A stretch of DNA of 36,188 nt from positions 21,713 to 57,900 of the forward strand of contig CAMYJX010000056.1 of NCBI GenBank assembly GCA_947258825.1. The letters are read 5' to 3'. Each line of letters begins with the position of its first letter. Position 1 is the first letter of the stretch. The notes beneath the pieces were generated by a model that had not been told where the DNA came from, did not search any database, and was given only the letters and a program-made list of their open reading frames with translations. The DNA is from an uncultured Pseudomonadales bacterium. GTDB taxonomy: Bacteria > Pseudomonadota > Gammaproteobacteria > Pseudomonadales > Azotimanducaceae. Shown here one piece after another: positions 7,175-16,136 of the stretch. The position numbers and the translations under genes are program-made.

Positions 7175-7921
7175 TCAGGGGTGTACGGCCAGCACGTCAC
7201 AATTTGCCCGGCTGAGAATCTTTTCCGCCGAGCTGCCGATGAGCACCTCGCCCAGCCGGCGATGCGATCTCTGCTTGGCTTCCTTTTGCTTCTTGCGCAC
7301 GTCGATGATGTCCAGATCGCGCAGCACCACCGAGTACTCGACGGCGCTGACGCAGTGCATCTTGCCGCCGCCAATTTCGGCAAAGCGCTCGGCGGCGTCC
7401 AGCACCCGTAGGTTCATGACCTGATGCTTGCGGTCGGAGTGCCGCAGATCCAGCGTCGCCAACACGTTGCCCGACTTTCGTTTCCGCTTGGTGGAAACCA
7501 GCAGCAGGGGGGCGCCGCAGCGGCGCAGCAGGTCCCAATCCAGCGGCGTGTGCATGAGCGTCTTGGAATGGTGTACAGATTTGATGACCAGGTGAGTCTT
7601 TGCATCGGCCACCCTGTCCTGAACCCATCCGGCAATATCATCCGTCCAGACGACTTCCGTGCTGACGTCTGCCGACATCAGCTTGTTGTCCAGCACCTGC
7701 TGACGCAGCCAGATCTTCCGCTCGTCCACCACGGCCTTCTTCATGGCGCGGCGCTGGTGGGCGTCGAACACGTCTTTCTCTTCGGCCATGGCAAGCCAGG
7801 CAAACGAAACCAGATGAAGGTGCGCGTTCGTGGCCTCGGCGAGAGATCTGGCCCGGACGAGTGCCGTCTGGGCATGTTTTGGTTTGTCCAGAATGACCAG
7901 TATGGAATCAAGCTTCTTCAT
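7175..7921 (-). CDS. Tandem universal stress protein, second domain shortened
   Basis: A 248-residue UspE-like protein. The first USP half (about 1-145) is complete, from MKKLDSILVILDKPKHA to the CGAPLLLVS strand. The second half starts at about 155 (NVLATLDLRHSDRKHQ) and ends VLIGSSAEKILSRANCDVLAVHP. Between KEAKQRS and GEVLIGSS some 40-50 residues normal in this family, including the VIGT strand and the start of the G-x2-G-x9-G motif, are missing. It could be a natural short form or an in-frame internal deletion near 7255. It lies downstream of, and on the same strand as, the USP at 7961-8857. A GGAGG about 12 bases before ATG 7921 is the likely ribosome site. Confidence 0.82.
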   Translation of the reverse strand: MKKLDSILVILDKPKHAQTALVRARSLAEATNAHLHLVSFAWLAMAEEKDVFDAHQRRAMKKAVVDERKIWLRQQVLDNKLMSADVSTEVVWTDDIAGWVQDRVADAKTHLVIKSVHHSKTLMHTPLDWDLLRRCGAPLLLVSTKRKRKSGNVLATLDLRHSDRKHQVMNLRVLDAAERFAEIGGGKMHCVSAVEYSVVLRDLDIIDVRKKQKEAKQRSHRRLGEVLIGSSAEKILSRANCDVLAVHP

Positions 7922-7956
7922 GCGCGAGCGGCGCCTCCGTCTTTTTGAATCTCTAG

Positions 7957-7982
7957 TGTGTTAACCATGCATGGTTAACACA
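7957..7982. promoter_or_regulatory. Perfect 26 bp palindrome between two USP genes
   Basis: The half-site TGTGTTAACCATG is followed at once by its exact reverse complement, giving 13 + 13 bases with no spacer. It covers the last codons and stop of the USP gene at 7961-8857 and reaches into the 39-base gap before the next minus-strand USP. There is no T-run after it on the minus strand, so a Rho-independent terminator is unlikely. A strong dimeric-regulator operator, or an mRNA-end or processing hairpin, fits better. Confidence 0.7.
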
Positions 7983-8857
7983 TCGGTGGCAACCGCGTGC
8001 AGCAATCGTTCCGATGTGTTGCCGAGCAGAAGGCCCTTGACCCCTTCGCGGGCATGGGTGCCGATCACCAGAAGCTCTGCTTCCGTATCGTCTACCAACC
8101 GGCCGATGACCTGCGCGGGCTGACCCTCGTCGGCCACCAGCCGATCGAAGTCAACGCCCGCTTTCTCCACCAGGGCGTGCACGCGCTCCCGGATCTCCGT
8201 CTCGATGTTGTTCTTGAGGTCTTCATAGCCCTGCATGGCACCAAGCTCGCCGACCCAGGGCTCGAACAGCGGGTAGGCGACCACCAGCAGCAGCTCTCCC
8301 TCGAGCACATCGGCCAGTGTTCGCGCCTCCTGCAGCAGCGCCACCGAAAGCTTCTCATGGCTGTCGTCGAATGGGTCCAGCGCGCAAAGCACCGTAGGGT
8401 TCTTCACCCAGGCCTGCGGCTTGACCAGCATGACCGGCGCCGCCGAATTACGCAGGAGATTCCAGTCGTCGGGGGTGCGCACGATGTCACCGAACTTGTG
8501 GTGCACGCTTGCGCCCTTGATGACCAGGTCTGCCTCCGCCCGCTCCGCCGCATGCAGAACGCCTTCCCAATGCCGGGGGTTCCAGAGTGCGGCCGCTTCC
8601 AGGTCCGGGTGCCGGGCACGAACATCGACCACCGTGTCTTCCAGGGCAGTCTCGGCGGCCTGCAACATCAGCGTTTTGAGCTCGTGGGTTGCGTCGATGG
8701 CTGCTGCGCCAAGCTCCGCGATGCCCTCGTAGATAATGCGCACGACATGTAGCCGGGCGCCGGTCGCGTCGGCCAGCATGTTGGCTTTCTCGAGGACGTA
8801 GCGCGCCTGCTCAGCATCATCGCCGGAAACCACCAGGATATTCTTCAAAGACTGCAT
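7961..8857 (-). CDS. Tandem universal stress protein (UspE-like)
   Basis: A 298-residue protein with two USP domains. The first runs from MQSLKNILVVSGDD to about residue 145 (SAAPVMLVKPQ) and lacks a clear nucleotide motif. The second runs from about 155 (TVLCALDPFDDSHE) to the end and contains GTHAREGVKGLLLGNTSE, matching the G-x2-G-x9-G nucleotide motif with Asn after the last Gly. The start is set at ATG 8857, where GGAGGG sits seven bases upstream; an in-frame extension to 8950 has no USP similarity. It is divergent from the USP-lon operon across a 283-base gap. Tandem USPs of this kind are often induced by oxygen limitation in pseudomonads. Confidence 0.9.
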   Translation of the reverse strand: MQSLKNILVVSGDDAEQARYVLEKANMLADATGARLHVVRIIYEGIAELGAAAIDATHELKTLMLQAAETALEDTVVDVRARHPDLEAAALWNPRHWEGVLHAAERAEADLVIKGASVHHKFGDIVRTPDDWNLLRNSAAPVMLVKPQAWVKNPTVLCALDPFDDSHEKLSVALLQEARTLADVLEGELLLVVAYPLFEPWVGELGAMQGYEDLKNNIETEIRERVHALVEKAGVDFDRLVADEGQPAQVIGRLVDDTEAELLVIGTHAREGVKGLLLGNTSERLLHAVATDVLTMHG

Positions 8858-9008
8858 CTTGCCCTCCATCTGGACCATGCTGATCAGCGATATCGAAGCA
8901 TGATATGGGGCCGCACCGGGAAGGGCGTATCCGTAGTTTCCACCGGCCACTAGCGGGGCCCTGCGGAATATACGTACTGACGCCAGGGTCTGGCTGAAGG
9001 AATCATAA

Positions 9009-9038
9009 AGGACACTGGATTACATCCTGTTTTACTAT
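9009..9038 (+). promoter_or_regulatory. Possible sigma-70 promoter of the usp-lon operon
   Basis: AGGACA (9009-9014, four of six matches to TTGACA) and TACTAT (9033-9038) are separated by 18 bases and lie in the 283-base divergent gap about 100 bases before the USP start at 9141. The match is modest and found by eye only. No FNR-type TTGAT-N4-ATCAA box is seen in the gap. Confidence 0.3.
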
Positions 9039-9100
9039 GACCGCAATGGCGCGTCGGTCTTGGTGCGTAGCTCAGGGTGGTCATGAATCGCCCAACCGGA

Positions 9101-9126
9101 GGCAGCTGGTGGCTGCCGAATTTTTT
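9101..9126 (+). terminator. Hairpin plus T-run in the usp-lon leader
   Basis: GGCAGC-TGGTG-GCTGCC forms a perfect 6 bp stem with a 5-base loop, followed after three bases by six T residues (9121-9126). It has the shape of a Rho-independent terminator but stands inside the leader, 14 bases before the ATG of the plus-strand USP at 9141 and just ahead of its ribosome site. No plus-strand gene ends upstream, so it is a candidate attenuator rather than the end of another operon. Confidence 0.5.
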
Positions 9127-9140
9127 GCGGAGAGAGCAGG

Positions 9141-10043
9141 ATGAAGCAGATCAGCCGGATCATGGTTGCCAATGACAGCCTCGATGGCCTGGCGGAAGCG
9201 CTACAGAAAGCGGCCCTTGTCGAGCACTACTCAGGCGCAAACATCGATGTGGTCGCGGTTGTGTACGACACCATCGCCGAAGAGCCCCCGGAGGTGCTGC
9301 CCAGGGACCAGCAGGCGCGCCTGATGGAGGCGATGAAAGCGGCGGAAAGAACCGGGTTGCGGCACCTCATCGAGCCCCTGAAGAGTCGCGTTGCCAGCAT
9401 CGAGCCACAGGTGCTGTGGGGCAAGCAGGCCGACCAGAGCATTCTTTCGGAGCTCGGCGGCAGCGCGGACCAGTTGCTGATCAAACCGGTATCGCAGCAC
9501 CATCAGCTGGCTGACTATTTTCAGACGCCCCTGGACTGGGCGCTGATGCGGGAGGCGCCCTGCGCCGTGCTGATTTCCAAAGGCGCGGGCTGGGTCCAGC
9601 CTGAGCACGTCCTGGGCGCGGTAGATGTCGCGGACGTTGCCCACGACGCCCTGTGCCGCGAGATCCTCCTCACCGCGGCGACCCTGGCAAATGTCCTGGG
9701 CGCGGACCTGCATATCGCCACCGCCTACCCCAGCCTGGGTCAGAGCGTGGATGAGCTGCAGGTCGCAATGGACTACGAGGGCATCAAGCAGGACATGCGC
9801 GACAGCCGGGCACAGGCGGTCGACCGTTGGGTAAAGGAGCTGTCTCTGGAAGTCGCCGAGGTCCACCTGCTGGAAGGGAAACCCTCGGAGGTCATTCCCG
9901 ACCTTTCGAATCGACTCAAGGCCACGGTCACCGTGCTGGGCACCGCCGCACGCAAGGGCCTGAAGAAGCTGCTCATTGGCAACACGGCGGAAACGCTCAT
10001 CGGCCGCGTGCACGGCGACATCGTTACCGTGAGGGAGCCATGA
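9141..10043 (+). CDS. Tandem universal stress protein, coupled to lon-type protease
   Basis: A 300-residue two-domain USP. The first domain (about 1-148) starts MKQISRIMVANDSLD and has no clear ATP motif. The second (about 155-300) starts LGAVDVADVAHDA and ends with GTAARKGLKKLLIGNTAE, which fits the G-x2-G-x9-G nucleotide motif with Asn in the last place. It resembles the protein at 7961-8857 throughout, including HTPLDW/QTPLDW-type segments, so the cluster probably arose by duplication. The ribosome site is GGAGAGAGCAGG before ATG 9141. Its stop overlaps the start of the Lon-family gene (ATGA, 10040-10043), implying translational coupling. Confidence 0.92.
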   Translation: MKQISRIMVANDSLDGLAEALQKAALVEHYSGANIDVVAVVYDTIAEEPPEVLPRDQQARLMEAMKAAERTGLRHLIEPLKSRVASIEPQVLWGKQADQSILSELGGSADQLLIKPVSQHHQLADYFQTPLDWALMREAPCAVLISKGAGWVQPEHVLGAVDVADVAHDALCREILLTAATLANVLGADLHIATAYPSLGQSVDELQVAMDYEGIKQDMRDSRAQAVDRWVKELSLEVAEVHLLEGKPSEVIPDLSNRLKATVTVLGTAARKGLKKLLIGNTAETLIGRVHGDIVTVREP

Positions 10044-12451
10044 AGCTGGAGCCGGCCCAACTCCGGCGCAAGGCCTCGGCATCAACACTGGGTTTCCGCT
10101 CTACCGCGGAGGTAGAACCGTCGAGCGTTCAGCTCGGCCAGTCCAGAGCCCAGGGCGCGCTGGATTTCGCGATGTCCATGGGCTTCGAGGGCTACAACAT
10201 CTACGCGCTGGGCGTGCCACAGATAGGCATGCACGCGTTCGTTCAAGAGCGGCTGAAGGAACTGGCAGAAGCATCGGAAGTTCCCCAGGACTGCTGCTAC
10301 CTCAACAACTTCGAGGACCCATCCAATCCCCACATGTGCCTCCTTCCGGAAGGAATCGGCAGACGATTCAAGACCGAAATCTCACAGTTCATTACCGACG
10401 TGCGCACCACGCTGCCGGCTGCTCTCACATCGGACGAGTATCGGAAGGCAGCCTCCGAGCTGACCGGTCAGTTTCAGCAGCGACAGATGGCCGATGCGTC
10501 GGAGCTGCAGAAAGAAGCCGACCAGCTTGGCCTGACCATGCTGCCCACACCCAACGGCTTCGCCTTTGCCCCGGTTGAAGAAGGCAAGGTGATGGAACAG
10601 GACAGGTTCGCCGCCCTGGACGATGACCGCAAGCGGCAGATTGCCGAAGGCATCGAGCACATGAACCAGCGCCTGATCGAACGGCTGCGGGAGTACCCCA
10701 AGTTCCAGGAGCAGCTGATCGCTCAGCAGCGAAAGCTGCTGCACGAAACCGCCGACAGAGTCCTTACCCGGCTGTCCGCTCGTCTGCGCAGCCACTATCA
10801 GATTTACCCGCCTGCCGTTGCCTTCGTCGCGGCTACCAAGGCGCACCTTATGGAGAACGTCGAACGCATCATCGCCCTGGAACAGGGCGGCGGGCAGGAT
10901 CAGCTGTCAGGTTTGCCTGCGCCAGTTACGGCCACCGGGGACGCGGCGGACCGATTCTTCAAGCAGTATCAGGTCAACCTGCTGATCGACAACGCGGAGC
11001 TGAAAGGGGCCCCGATCATCTATGAGAGCAATCCCAGCCTGGACAATCTGGTGGGCAAGCTGGAGCACCGGTTCGAGTACGGAACGCCGGTCACCGACTT
11101 CAGCATGATACGACCCGGCGCTCTGCACCGGGCCAACGGCGGCTACCTGCTGCTGGATACAGACCGGCTGCTGCAGAAGCCGTTCGCCTGGGAGGCATTG
11201 AAGCGCGCTTTGACCGACGGCCGGGTCCGAGTGGAATCGGTGGGCCAGCTGCTGAACATGGCGTACTCGATATCCCTGGAACCAGAGCCCGTTCCGCTGA
11301 ACGTCAAGGTCATCCTGCTGGGGAACCGGCGGCTTTATCAGCTGCTCCGCCGCTTCGACCCGGACTTCGACAACCTCTTTAAGATTCTTGCCGACTTCGA
11401 CGACTACGTGCAGTGGAACGACGAGAACCAGGCCGCTTACGCGGCGATGCTGTCACGGTTGGTTCACAGCTCCAACATCCGCCATCTCACCGCGGCGGCG
11501 GTGGCCAGCACGCTGGAACACAGCAGTCGCCTGGTACATGACCGCGGCCGGCTGTCCGCGCGGATGAAGGACATGGAGGACATCCTGCGCGAAGCCGACC
11601 ATCTGGCCGGCCAGGACGATGCCGAGCTGATCGACGCTTTACATATCGACAGCGTCATTCTGAACCGCATCTACCGCCTGGATCGGATCCGCGAGCTCAT
11701 TCACGAGAACATCACCCGCGGCATCACCGTCGTAGAGACCGAGGGCAGGAAGACGGGCCAGATCAACGGTCTTTCGGTGGTACAGATCGGCAAGCTGATG
11801 TTCGGCCAGCCGTCCAGGATCACGGCAACCGCCCGCGTCGGTAAGGGTGAGGTAATCGACATTGAACGTGAAGCACGGCTCGGCGGAAACATACACACCA
11901 AGGCGGTAATGATCGTTTCGAACTTCATTGGCTTCCGATACGCCAAGGAACATCCGCTGTCGCTGCACGCCAGCCTGGTATTTGAGCAGTCTTACGGCGG
12001 CATAGAAGGGGACAGCGCGTCCATCGCCGAAGTCTGCGCCCTGATCTCCGCCATCATAGACCGCCCTCTGCGCCAGGATCTGGCCGTCACCGGGTCTATG
12101 GATCAACATGGCAAGGCTCAGGCGATCGGAGGCGTGAATCAGAAGATCGAGGGCTTCTACGACATCTGCAAGGTGCAGGGAATCACTGGAACTCAGGGCG
12201 TCATCATACCGCTCAGCAACGTCGACAACCTGATGCTGCGACAGGACGTGGTGGACGCCGTCGCCGAGGGCCAATTCAACGTCTACACCATGGATACGGT
12301 GGACGACGCCATGGCCGTACTGTTTGCCGAACCGGGTGGCGAGCCCGTGGACCCGGCCGAAGTCAACACGGCGGTCAGCGACCGGGTTGCGGAGCTGCAC
12401 GGGTTCTGGATGGCCGCCAACAGAGGTCACGGTGACGAGGAGCAAAGGTGA
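10040..12451 (+). CDS. Lon-family (S16) AAA protease, LonB/AsrA-like
   Basis: An 803-residue ATP-dependent protease of the Lon superfamily, similar in layout to the stress-induced AsrA type of pseudomonads rather than housekeeping Lon. The C-terminal S16 domain (about 590-790) has the Ser-Lys dyad: S659 in EGDSASIAE and K702 in GGVNQKIEG, 43 residues apart as in E. coli Lon (S679/K722). The AAA region is split by a long helical insertion (about 150-300). The Walker B-like strand is GGYLLLDTD. The Walker A position reads GVPQIGMHA and lacks the usual Lys. No LON N-terminal substrate domain is present. The start overlaps the USP stop by ATGA, so both products are probably made together. Confidence 0.9.
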   Translation: MKLEPAQLRRKASASTLGFRSTAEVEPSSVQLGQSRAQGALDFAMSMGFEGYNIYALGVPQIGMHAFVQERLKELAEASEVPQDCCYLNNFEDPSNPHMCLLPEGIGRRFKTEISQFITDVRTTLPAALTSDEYRKAASELTGQFQQRQMADASELQKEADQLGLTMLPTPNGFAFAPVEEGKVMEQDRFAALDDDRKRQIAEGIEHMNQRLIERLREYPKFQEQLIAQQRKLLHETADRVLTRLSARLRSHYQIYPPAVAFVAATKAHLMENVERIIALEQGGGQDQLSGLPAPVTATGDAADRFFKQYQVNLLIDNAELKGAPIIYESNPSLDNLVGKLEHRFEYGTPVTDFSMIRPGALHRANGGYLLLDTDRLLQKPFAWEALKRALTDGRVRVESVGQLLNMAYSISLEPEPVPLNVKVILLGNRRLYQLLRRFDPDFDNLFKILADFDDYVQWNDENQAAYAAMLSRLVHSSNIRHLTAAAVASTLEHSSRLVHDRGRLSARMKDMEDILREADHLAGQDDAELIDALHIDSVILNRIYRLDRIRELIHENITRGITVVETEGRKTGQINGLSVVQIGKLMFGQPSRITATARVGKGEVIDIEREARLGGNIHTKAVMIVSNFIGFRYAKEHPLSLHASLVFEQSYGGIEGDSASIAEVCALISAIIDRPLRQDLAVTGSMDQHGKAQAIGGVNQKIEGFYDICKVQGITGTQGVIIPLSNVDNLMLRQDVVDAVAEGQFNVYTMDTVDDAMAVLFAEPGGEPVDPAEVNTAVSDRVAELHGFWMAANRGHGDEEQR

Positions 12452-12466
12452 CGGGAGCTCACACGA

Positions 12467-13261
12467 ATGAAACCTGAAACCACAACTCGCGTGCTGATTT
12501 CCTTCGACTGCGGGCACCCGAGCGAGGAGCTGCTGCAGCTGCTGCCCAGACTGCTGGGAACAAGGCCGCTGGAGCTGACCGGCCTGTACGTGGAAGATGA
12601 GGATCTGCTGCGGGCCGCGGCGCTTCCCGGACTGCGGGAGGTGTCACTCAACGGTCAGGTCGCAGAAATGGACGTCAACCGGCTGCAGCAAGAGCAGGCC
12701 GCCGAGGCATCCTCTATTCGCAAATCGTTTGAAGCGGTAGCCGCAAGGATGCGAATGCAGCACCGGTTTCTGGTTACCCGGGGACGGGCCAGCGAGGAGC
12801 TCACCCGCATTGCCGACGAGTCAGATTTCGTGCTGATCACCCGGGCGCTGCGTACCAGCGGCTTGCGGCCACGCAGCGGCGTGCACTACGACGGGCTGTT
12901 GCGTCAGTCGAGGAACATTTTGTTCGTCAATGAGCCCTGGCGATCCGGATCATCCGTGGTCGTTCTCGGTGGCACCGAAGACTCTCTGGACGTCGCCCGC
13001 AGGTTCTCCGAGGCCGAAGCGCTGACCGTCGTCCTGGCGGCAGAGGCGTCGGAACCCCAGAGCCTCGAGGCAGACTCGAAGCTGCTGGACGTAGAGCGCC
13101 GAGTGACGTTGGCAGAGTGGACCGAGGAAGCCATCGCGGACTTGTGCCTGGCGGAAGACGCCCGGCTGCTGATCGTCCCGAAAACTCATCCCCTGGATTG
13201 GGAAGAACTGCTGCCGAGGCTGATGGATCGCCTGCCCTGCTCGGTGCTGAAGCTCTGCTGA
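12467..13261 (+). CDS. Divergent USP-like protein
   Basis: A 264-residue protein with two weakly conserved USP-like halves. The first starts TTRVLISFDCGHPSEEL and runs to NILFVNEPW (about residue 155). The second starts SSVVVLGGTEDSLDVAR and ends PCSVLKLC. The nucleotide-binding glycine motif is not visible in either half, so ATP binding is doubtful. It follows the Lon gene by 15 bases with GGGAG before the ATG, and so is the third gene of a USP-protease-USP operon. Membership in the USP fold is inferred from strand pattern and context, not from a strict motif. Confidence 0.75.
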   Translation: MKPETTTRVLISFDCGHPSEELLQLLPRLLGTRPLELTGLYVEDEDLLRAAALPGLREVSLNGQVAEMDVNRLQQEQAAEASSIRKSFEAVAARMRMQHRFLVTRGRASEELTRIADESDFVLITRALRTSGLRPRSGVHYDGLLRQSRNILFVNEPWRSGSSVVVLGGTEDSLDVARRFSEAEALTVVLAAEASEPQSLEADSKLLDVERRVTLAEWTEEAIADLCLAEDARLLIVPKTHPLDWEELLPRLMDRLPCSVLKLC

Positions 13262-13301
13262 GCGCCTTGGGCTGACAAACCGAAAACAGGCCGGATCCGC
13301 G

Positions 13302-14081
13302 TCAGTCCGACTTCGGCGGACTTTCTGGGCCGGATGCCTCCAGCAGATTTTGTATGGTGCCCATCATATTTATGGGCAACGGAAACACGATGGTGGAGCT
13401 TTTCTCGCCGGCAATTTCCACCAGCGTCTGCAGATAGCGCAGCTGCATGGCCTCACCCTGCGCTGACAGCAATTGAGCGGCCTCAACCAGCTTGGCCGCC
13501 GCCTGCTCCTCGCCTTCAGCGTGAATGATCTTGGCGCGCCGCTCGCGCTCGGCTTCCGCCTGTTTGGCGATTGCTCGGATCATGCTTTCGTCGATGTCCA
13601 CATGCTTGATCTCGACGTTGGAAACCTTGATTCCCCACTGATCGGTCTGCTTGTCGAGAATTACCTGGATGTCCGCATTGAGGCGCTCCCGTTCTGCCAG
13701 CAGCTCGTCCAGCTCGTGCTGTCCGAGCACGGAGCGCAGCGTCGTCTGGGCGAGTTGGCCGGTGGCTTCCATGTAGTTCTCGACGTTGACGATGGCCCTC
13801 TCCGGATCCAGAACGCGGAAGTACAGCACGGCGTTCACTTTGACCGAGACGTTGTCTCGAGTGATCAGGTCCTGGGAAGGGATATCCAGCACCAGGGTGC
13901 GCAGATCCACCCGAACCATCTGCTGCACGATGGGAATGACGAGGATCAGGCCCGGCCCCTTCACCTTGTAAAAACGTCCGAGCAGAAAAATGACGCCGCG
14001 CTCGTACTCTCTGAGCACCCGGAAGGCGCTCATCACCAGGCCGGCGATGACCACCAGTACAACGATTGAGAAAATTTCCAT
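13302..14081 (-). CDS. Slipin (stomatin/SPFH-domain membrane protein)
   Basis: A 259-residue stomatin-like protein. One N-terminal membrane segment (about 3-19) is followed by the SPFH/band 7 domain (about 22-190) with [13 protein letters not shown], the [11 protein letters not shown] hairpin and [18 protein letters not shown], all typical of slipins. An Ala/Glu-rich coiled coil (about 165-215) supports oligomer formation. Such proteins scaffold membrane microdomains. It lies four bases after nfeD on the same strand, the classic nfeD-slipin pair in which the NfeD protease is thought to cleave the slipin C-terminus. Confidence 0.94.
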   Translation of the reverse strand: MEIFSIVVLVVIAGLVMSAFRVLREYERGVIFLLGRFYKVKGPGLILVIPIVQQMVRVDLRTLVLDIPSQDLITRDNVSVKVNAVLYFRVLDPERAIVNVENYMEATGQLAQTTLRSVLGQHELDELLAERERLNADIQVILDKQTDQWGIKVSNVEIKHVDIDESMIRAIAKQAEAERERRAKIIHAEGEEQAAAKLVEAAQLLSAQGEAMQLRYLQTLVEIAGEKSSTIVFPLPINMMGTIQNLLEASGPESPPKSD

Positions 14082-14085
14082 GGCC

Positions 14086-15495
14086 CTAGGGCTCCTCTTG
14101 ATTATCCGGCTTTACGATCAGGGTAATGCCATCCACTGCGGTAATGATTACCTTGTCACCTTTGCGAACAGGCTGCGTGCAGCGGGCCTTCCACTGCTCA
14201 CCGAAGGCCCAGACGAAACCCTGTCCGTCAAAATCAGACTGAGCTTCGCCGCGTCCCCCCACCATGGATTCCGTCCCCGTGGTAATCCGCTGCCGTCTGG
14301 CATGCACGGCAAAGCCGACGGCGAAAAGCGCCAGACCTGCCGTCGTCGCGGCAAAGGCCGCAATGACGGCAATCGGCACCTGATAGCCGGGGGCTTCGGT
14401 ATCCATCAGTATCATGGAGCCGAACACGAAAGCCGCCACACCGGCAAAACCCAGTATCCCCAGGGTGGGGGTGAAGACCTCGATGATCATCATGGCAATG
14501 CCAACGACGATGAGCGCCAGACCGGCGTAGTTGATGGGCAGCATCTGCAGACCGTAGGCGCCGAGCAGAAGACAGATGATGCCGATGACCGATGGAAAAA
14601 CCATGCCCGGGTTATAGAACTCCAGAATGAGGCCGTAGATGCCGAATATCAGCAACCCGTAGGCAATGGTCGGATCGGTAATGACCTCCAGCAGCTCGTG
14701 CTGCCAGTCGGCTTCGACCACGTACACGTCGGCCGTGGCCACATCCAGGGCTACCGTACGATCCGGCAGGGTCACCGACCATCCGTCGATCTGCGCCAGC
14801 AGGGACGACATGTCAGACACCACGAGGTCGATTACGTTCTGCTCCAGGGCCTCGGACGCACGCAGATTGGCCCCGAAACGCACCGTCTCCTCGGCCCAGT
14901 CGATGTTGCGCTCCCGCAGCTCGCCGAGGCTCTGCAGATAGGAAACCGCATCGTTGACGACCTTTCGGGTCATGGCGTCTCCCGCCGACGGCGTCCGGCT
15001 GTCCGGCTGATCTTCGGCCCCGCCGTCCGGACCGGGAGACCTGGGTTGGGGCATGCTCGGCGTGGGCGCAATGCTTACCGGGGTGGAAGAGCCGATGTTA
15101 GTTGCCGGCGCCATGGCTACGATGTGGCTGGCGTAGGCAATGTAGGTCCCGGCGCTCGCCGCCCGGGCACCGTCCGGGGCGACAAAGGTTATTACCGGAA
15201 TGTTCGCGCCAAGAATCTCCTTGACCAGCTGGCGCATGGCCTTGTCGAGCCCGCCGGGCGTGTCCATACGAATGATGAACGCCCGCGCCCCGGCCGCTTC
15301 CGCATCTGCCATGGACCGTATGATGAAATCAGCGGTCGCGGGGCCAAGCGCGCCTTCCAGATCGGCAACCCAGACCTGCCCCTCGGCGCTGGTGGCCGGG
15401 TTCTCTGCATCTTGAGCAGTGACCCAGGAAGCACCGACCAGCACCGACAGCACGGCGATCAGCCACCGCAACGAGCGCGATTGGAAGAAGTTCAC
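14086..15495 (-). CDS. nfeD: NfeD family membrane-bound serine protease
   Basis: A 469-residue long-form NfeD. A signal peptide (about 10-28) leads to a ClpP-like protease domain (about 40-225) with the nucleophile S114 in ARAASAGTY and the general-base Lys K178 in MTRKVVND, the Ser-Lys dyad of this family. A Pro-rich insert (about 142-170) lies between them. Four or five membrane helices (about 250-385) follow, then a C-terminal OB-fold NfeD domain (about 390-469). The substrate is expected to be the partner slipin encoded four bases downstream. Domain order and length are normal. Confidence 0.94.
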   Translation of the reverse strand: MNFFQSRSLRWLIAVLSVLVGASWVTAQDAENPATSAEGQVWVADLEGALGPATADFIIRSMADAEAAGARAFIIRMDTPGGLDKAMRQLVKEILGANIPVITFVAPDGARAASAGTYIAYASHIVAMAPATNIGSSTPVSIAPTPSMPQPRSPGPDGGAEDQPDSRTPSAGDAMTRKVVNDAVSYLQSLGELRERNIDWAEETVRFGANLRASEALEQNVIDLVVSDMSSLLAQIDGWSVTLPDRTVALDVATADVYVVEADWQHELLEVITDPTIAYGLLIFGIYGLILEFYNPGMVFPSVIGIICLLLGAYGLQMLPINYAGLALIVVGIAMMIIEVFTPTLGILGFAGVAAFVFGSMILMDTEAPGYQVPIAVIAAFAATTAGLALFAVGFAVHARRQRITTGTESMVGGRGEAQSDFDGQGFVWAFGEQWKARCTQPVRKGDKVIITAVDGITLIVKPDNQEEP

Positions 15496-15510
15496 GCCCG
15501 CGCGCGCCCG

Positions 15511-15524
15511 CGGGCTTCGGCCCG
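15511..15524. other. Short GC-rich hairpin between lipoprotein gene and nfeD
   Basis: CGGGC-TTCG-GCCCG forms a 5 bp stem with a TTCG loop on the plus strand (CGAA loop on the transcribed minus strand). It lies in the 52-base gap between the lipoprotein gene's 3' end and the nfeD start. No T-run follows on the minus strand, so termination is doubtful; it could modestly reduce read-through or protect the upstream message end. Confidence 0.35.
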
Positions 15525-15547
15525 GCCCGTCGCGATTTCTGACCGCA

Positions 15548-16126
15548 TCATCCGCATGGGTTCTTTACCCCCTCTAGCATCGTGTCGAGCGTCGTGGATA
15601 CGATCAGCACCGCCCGCTCGTCGTGAAAGGTCTCGTCGCCAACAATAGCATGCGGGCGATCCATGGACCCCTGCCAGATCAGCGTATCGTCGCGATTATC
15701 GACCAGCTGGAGATCGACGTGCGCGACAAAACGGGTGATCTCGCCCGGAGCAACGGCGTCTCCAAAGGTATCTCGAGAACCGGGATCGGGCATTCTATCA
15801 ATCATGGAAAATCGGGTAACCGCAGTGATATCAGCGCCAGCAGGGTCGTCAGCCGCCTGCAAACCCTGACGTTTCAGGGCGCCCGCAAGCGCCTGAGCGA
15901 CCACCGGCTCGATAAAGCCCGGCATGGCATGCTGCTGGATACTGAAGGTTTCGAAGGGGGCCGCTGCGAGATTACAGCGCTGCGGCACGAAGTGGGTCAT
16001 GGGCGCGGGACCGGCGCAGCCCCCCACCGCCAGAAAGAAAAGCGCCAGACAGATTAACGCCACGCAGAAAAGCGCCACATCCGGAAGCGCCAAACCTGAA
16101 GGGCTCGGGATTGGGCGTCCGCTCAT
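15548..16126 (-). CDS. Putative outer-membrane lipoprotein, DUF4136-like
   Basis: A 192-residue protein with a lipoprotein signal: hydrophobic residues about 17-34 end in AVGGC, with C37 as the likely lipidated cysteine. The mature part is soluble. It alternates strands and helices, with VAQALAGALKRQGLQ, a middle ADITAVTRFSM strand and DTLIWQGSMDR, a pattern seen in DUF4136-type lipoproteins of unknown function. It begins 10 bases after the USP gene at 16137 and precedes nfeD, so it is probably part of a USP-USP-lipoprotein-nfeD-slipin transcription unit. Function unknown. Confidence 0.72.
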   Translation of the reverse strand: MSGRPIPSPSGLALPDVALFCVALICLALFFLAVGGCAGPAPMTHFVPQRCNLAAAPFETFSIQQHAMPGFIEPVVAQALAGALKRQGLQAADDPAGADITAVTRFSMIDRMPDPGSRDTFGDAVAPGEITRFVAHVDLQLVDNRDDTLIWQGSMDRPHAIVGDETFHDERAVLIVSTTLDTMLEGVKNPCG

Positions 16127-16136
16127 GTCCGCTGGC

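Noticed and set aside
8858..8950. N-terminal extension of the tandem USP
   Set aside because: GGAGGG stands seven bases before ATG 8857, where USP similarity begins; the upstream residues are not USP-like.
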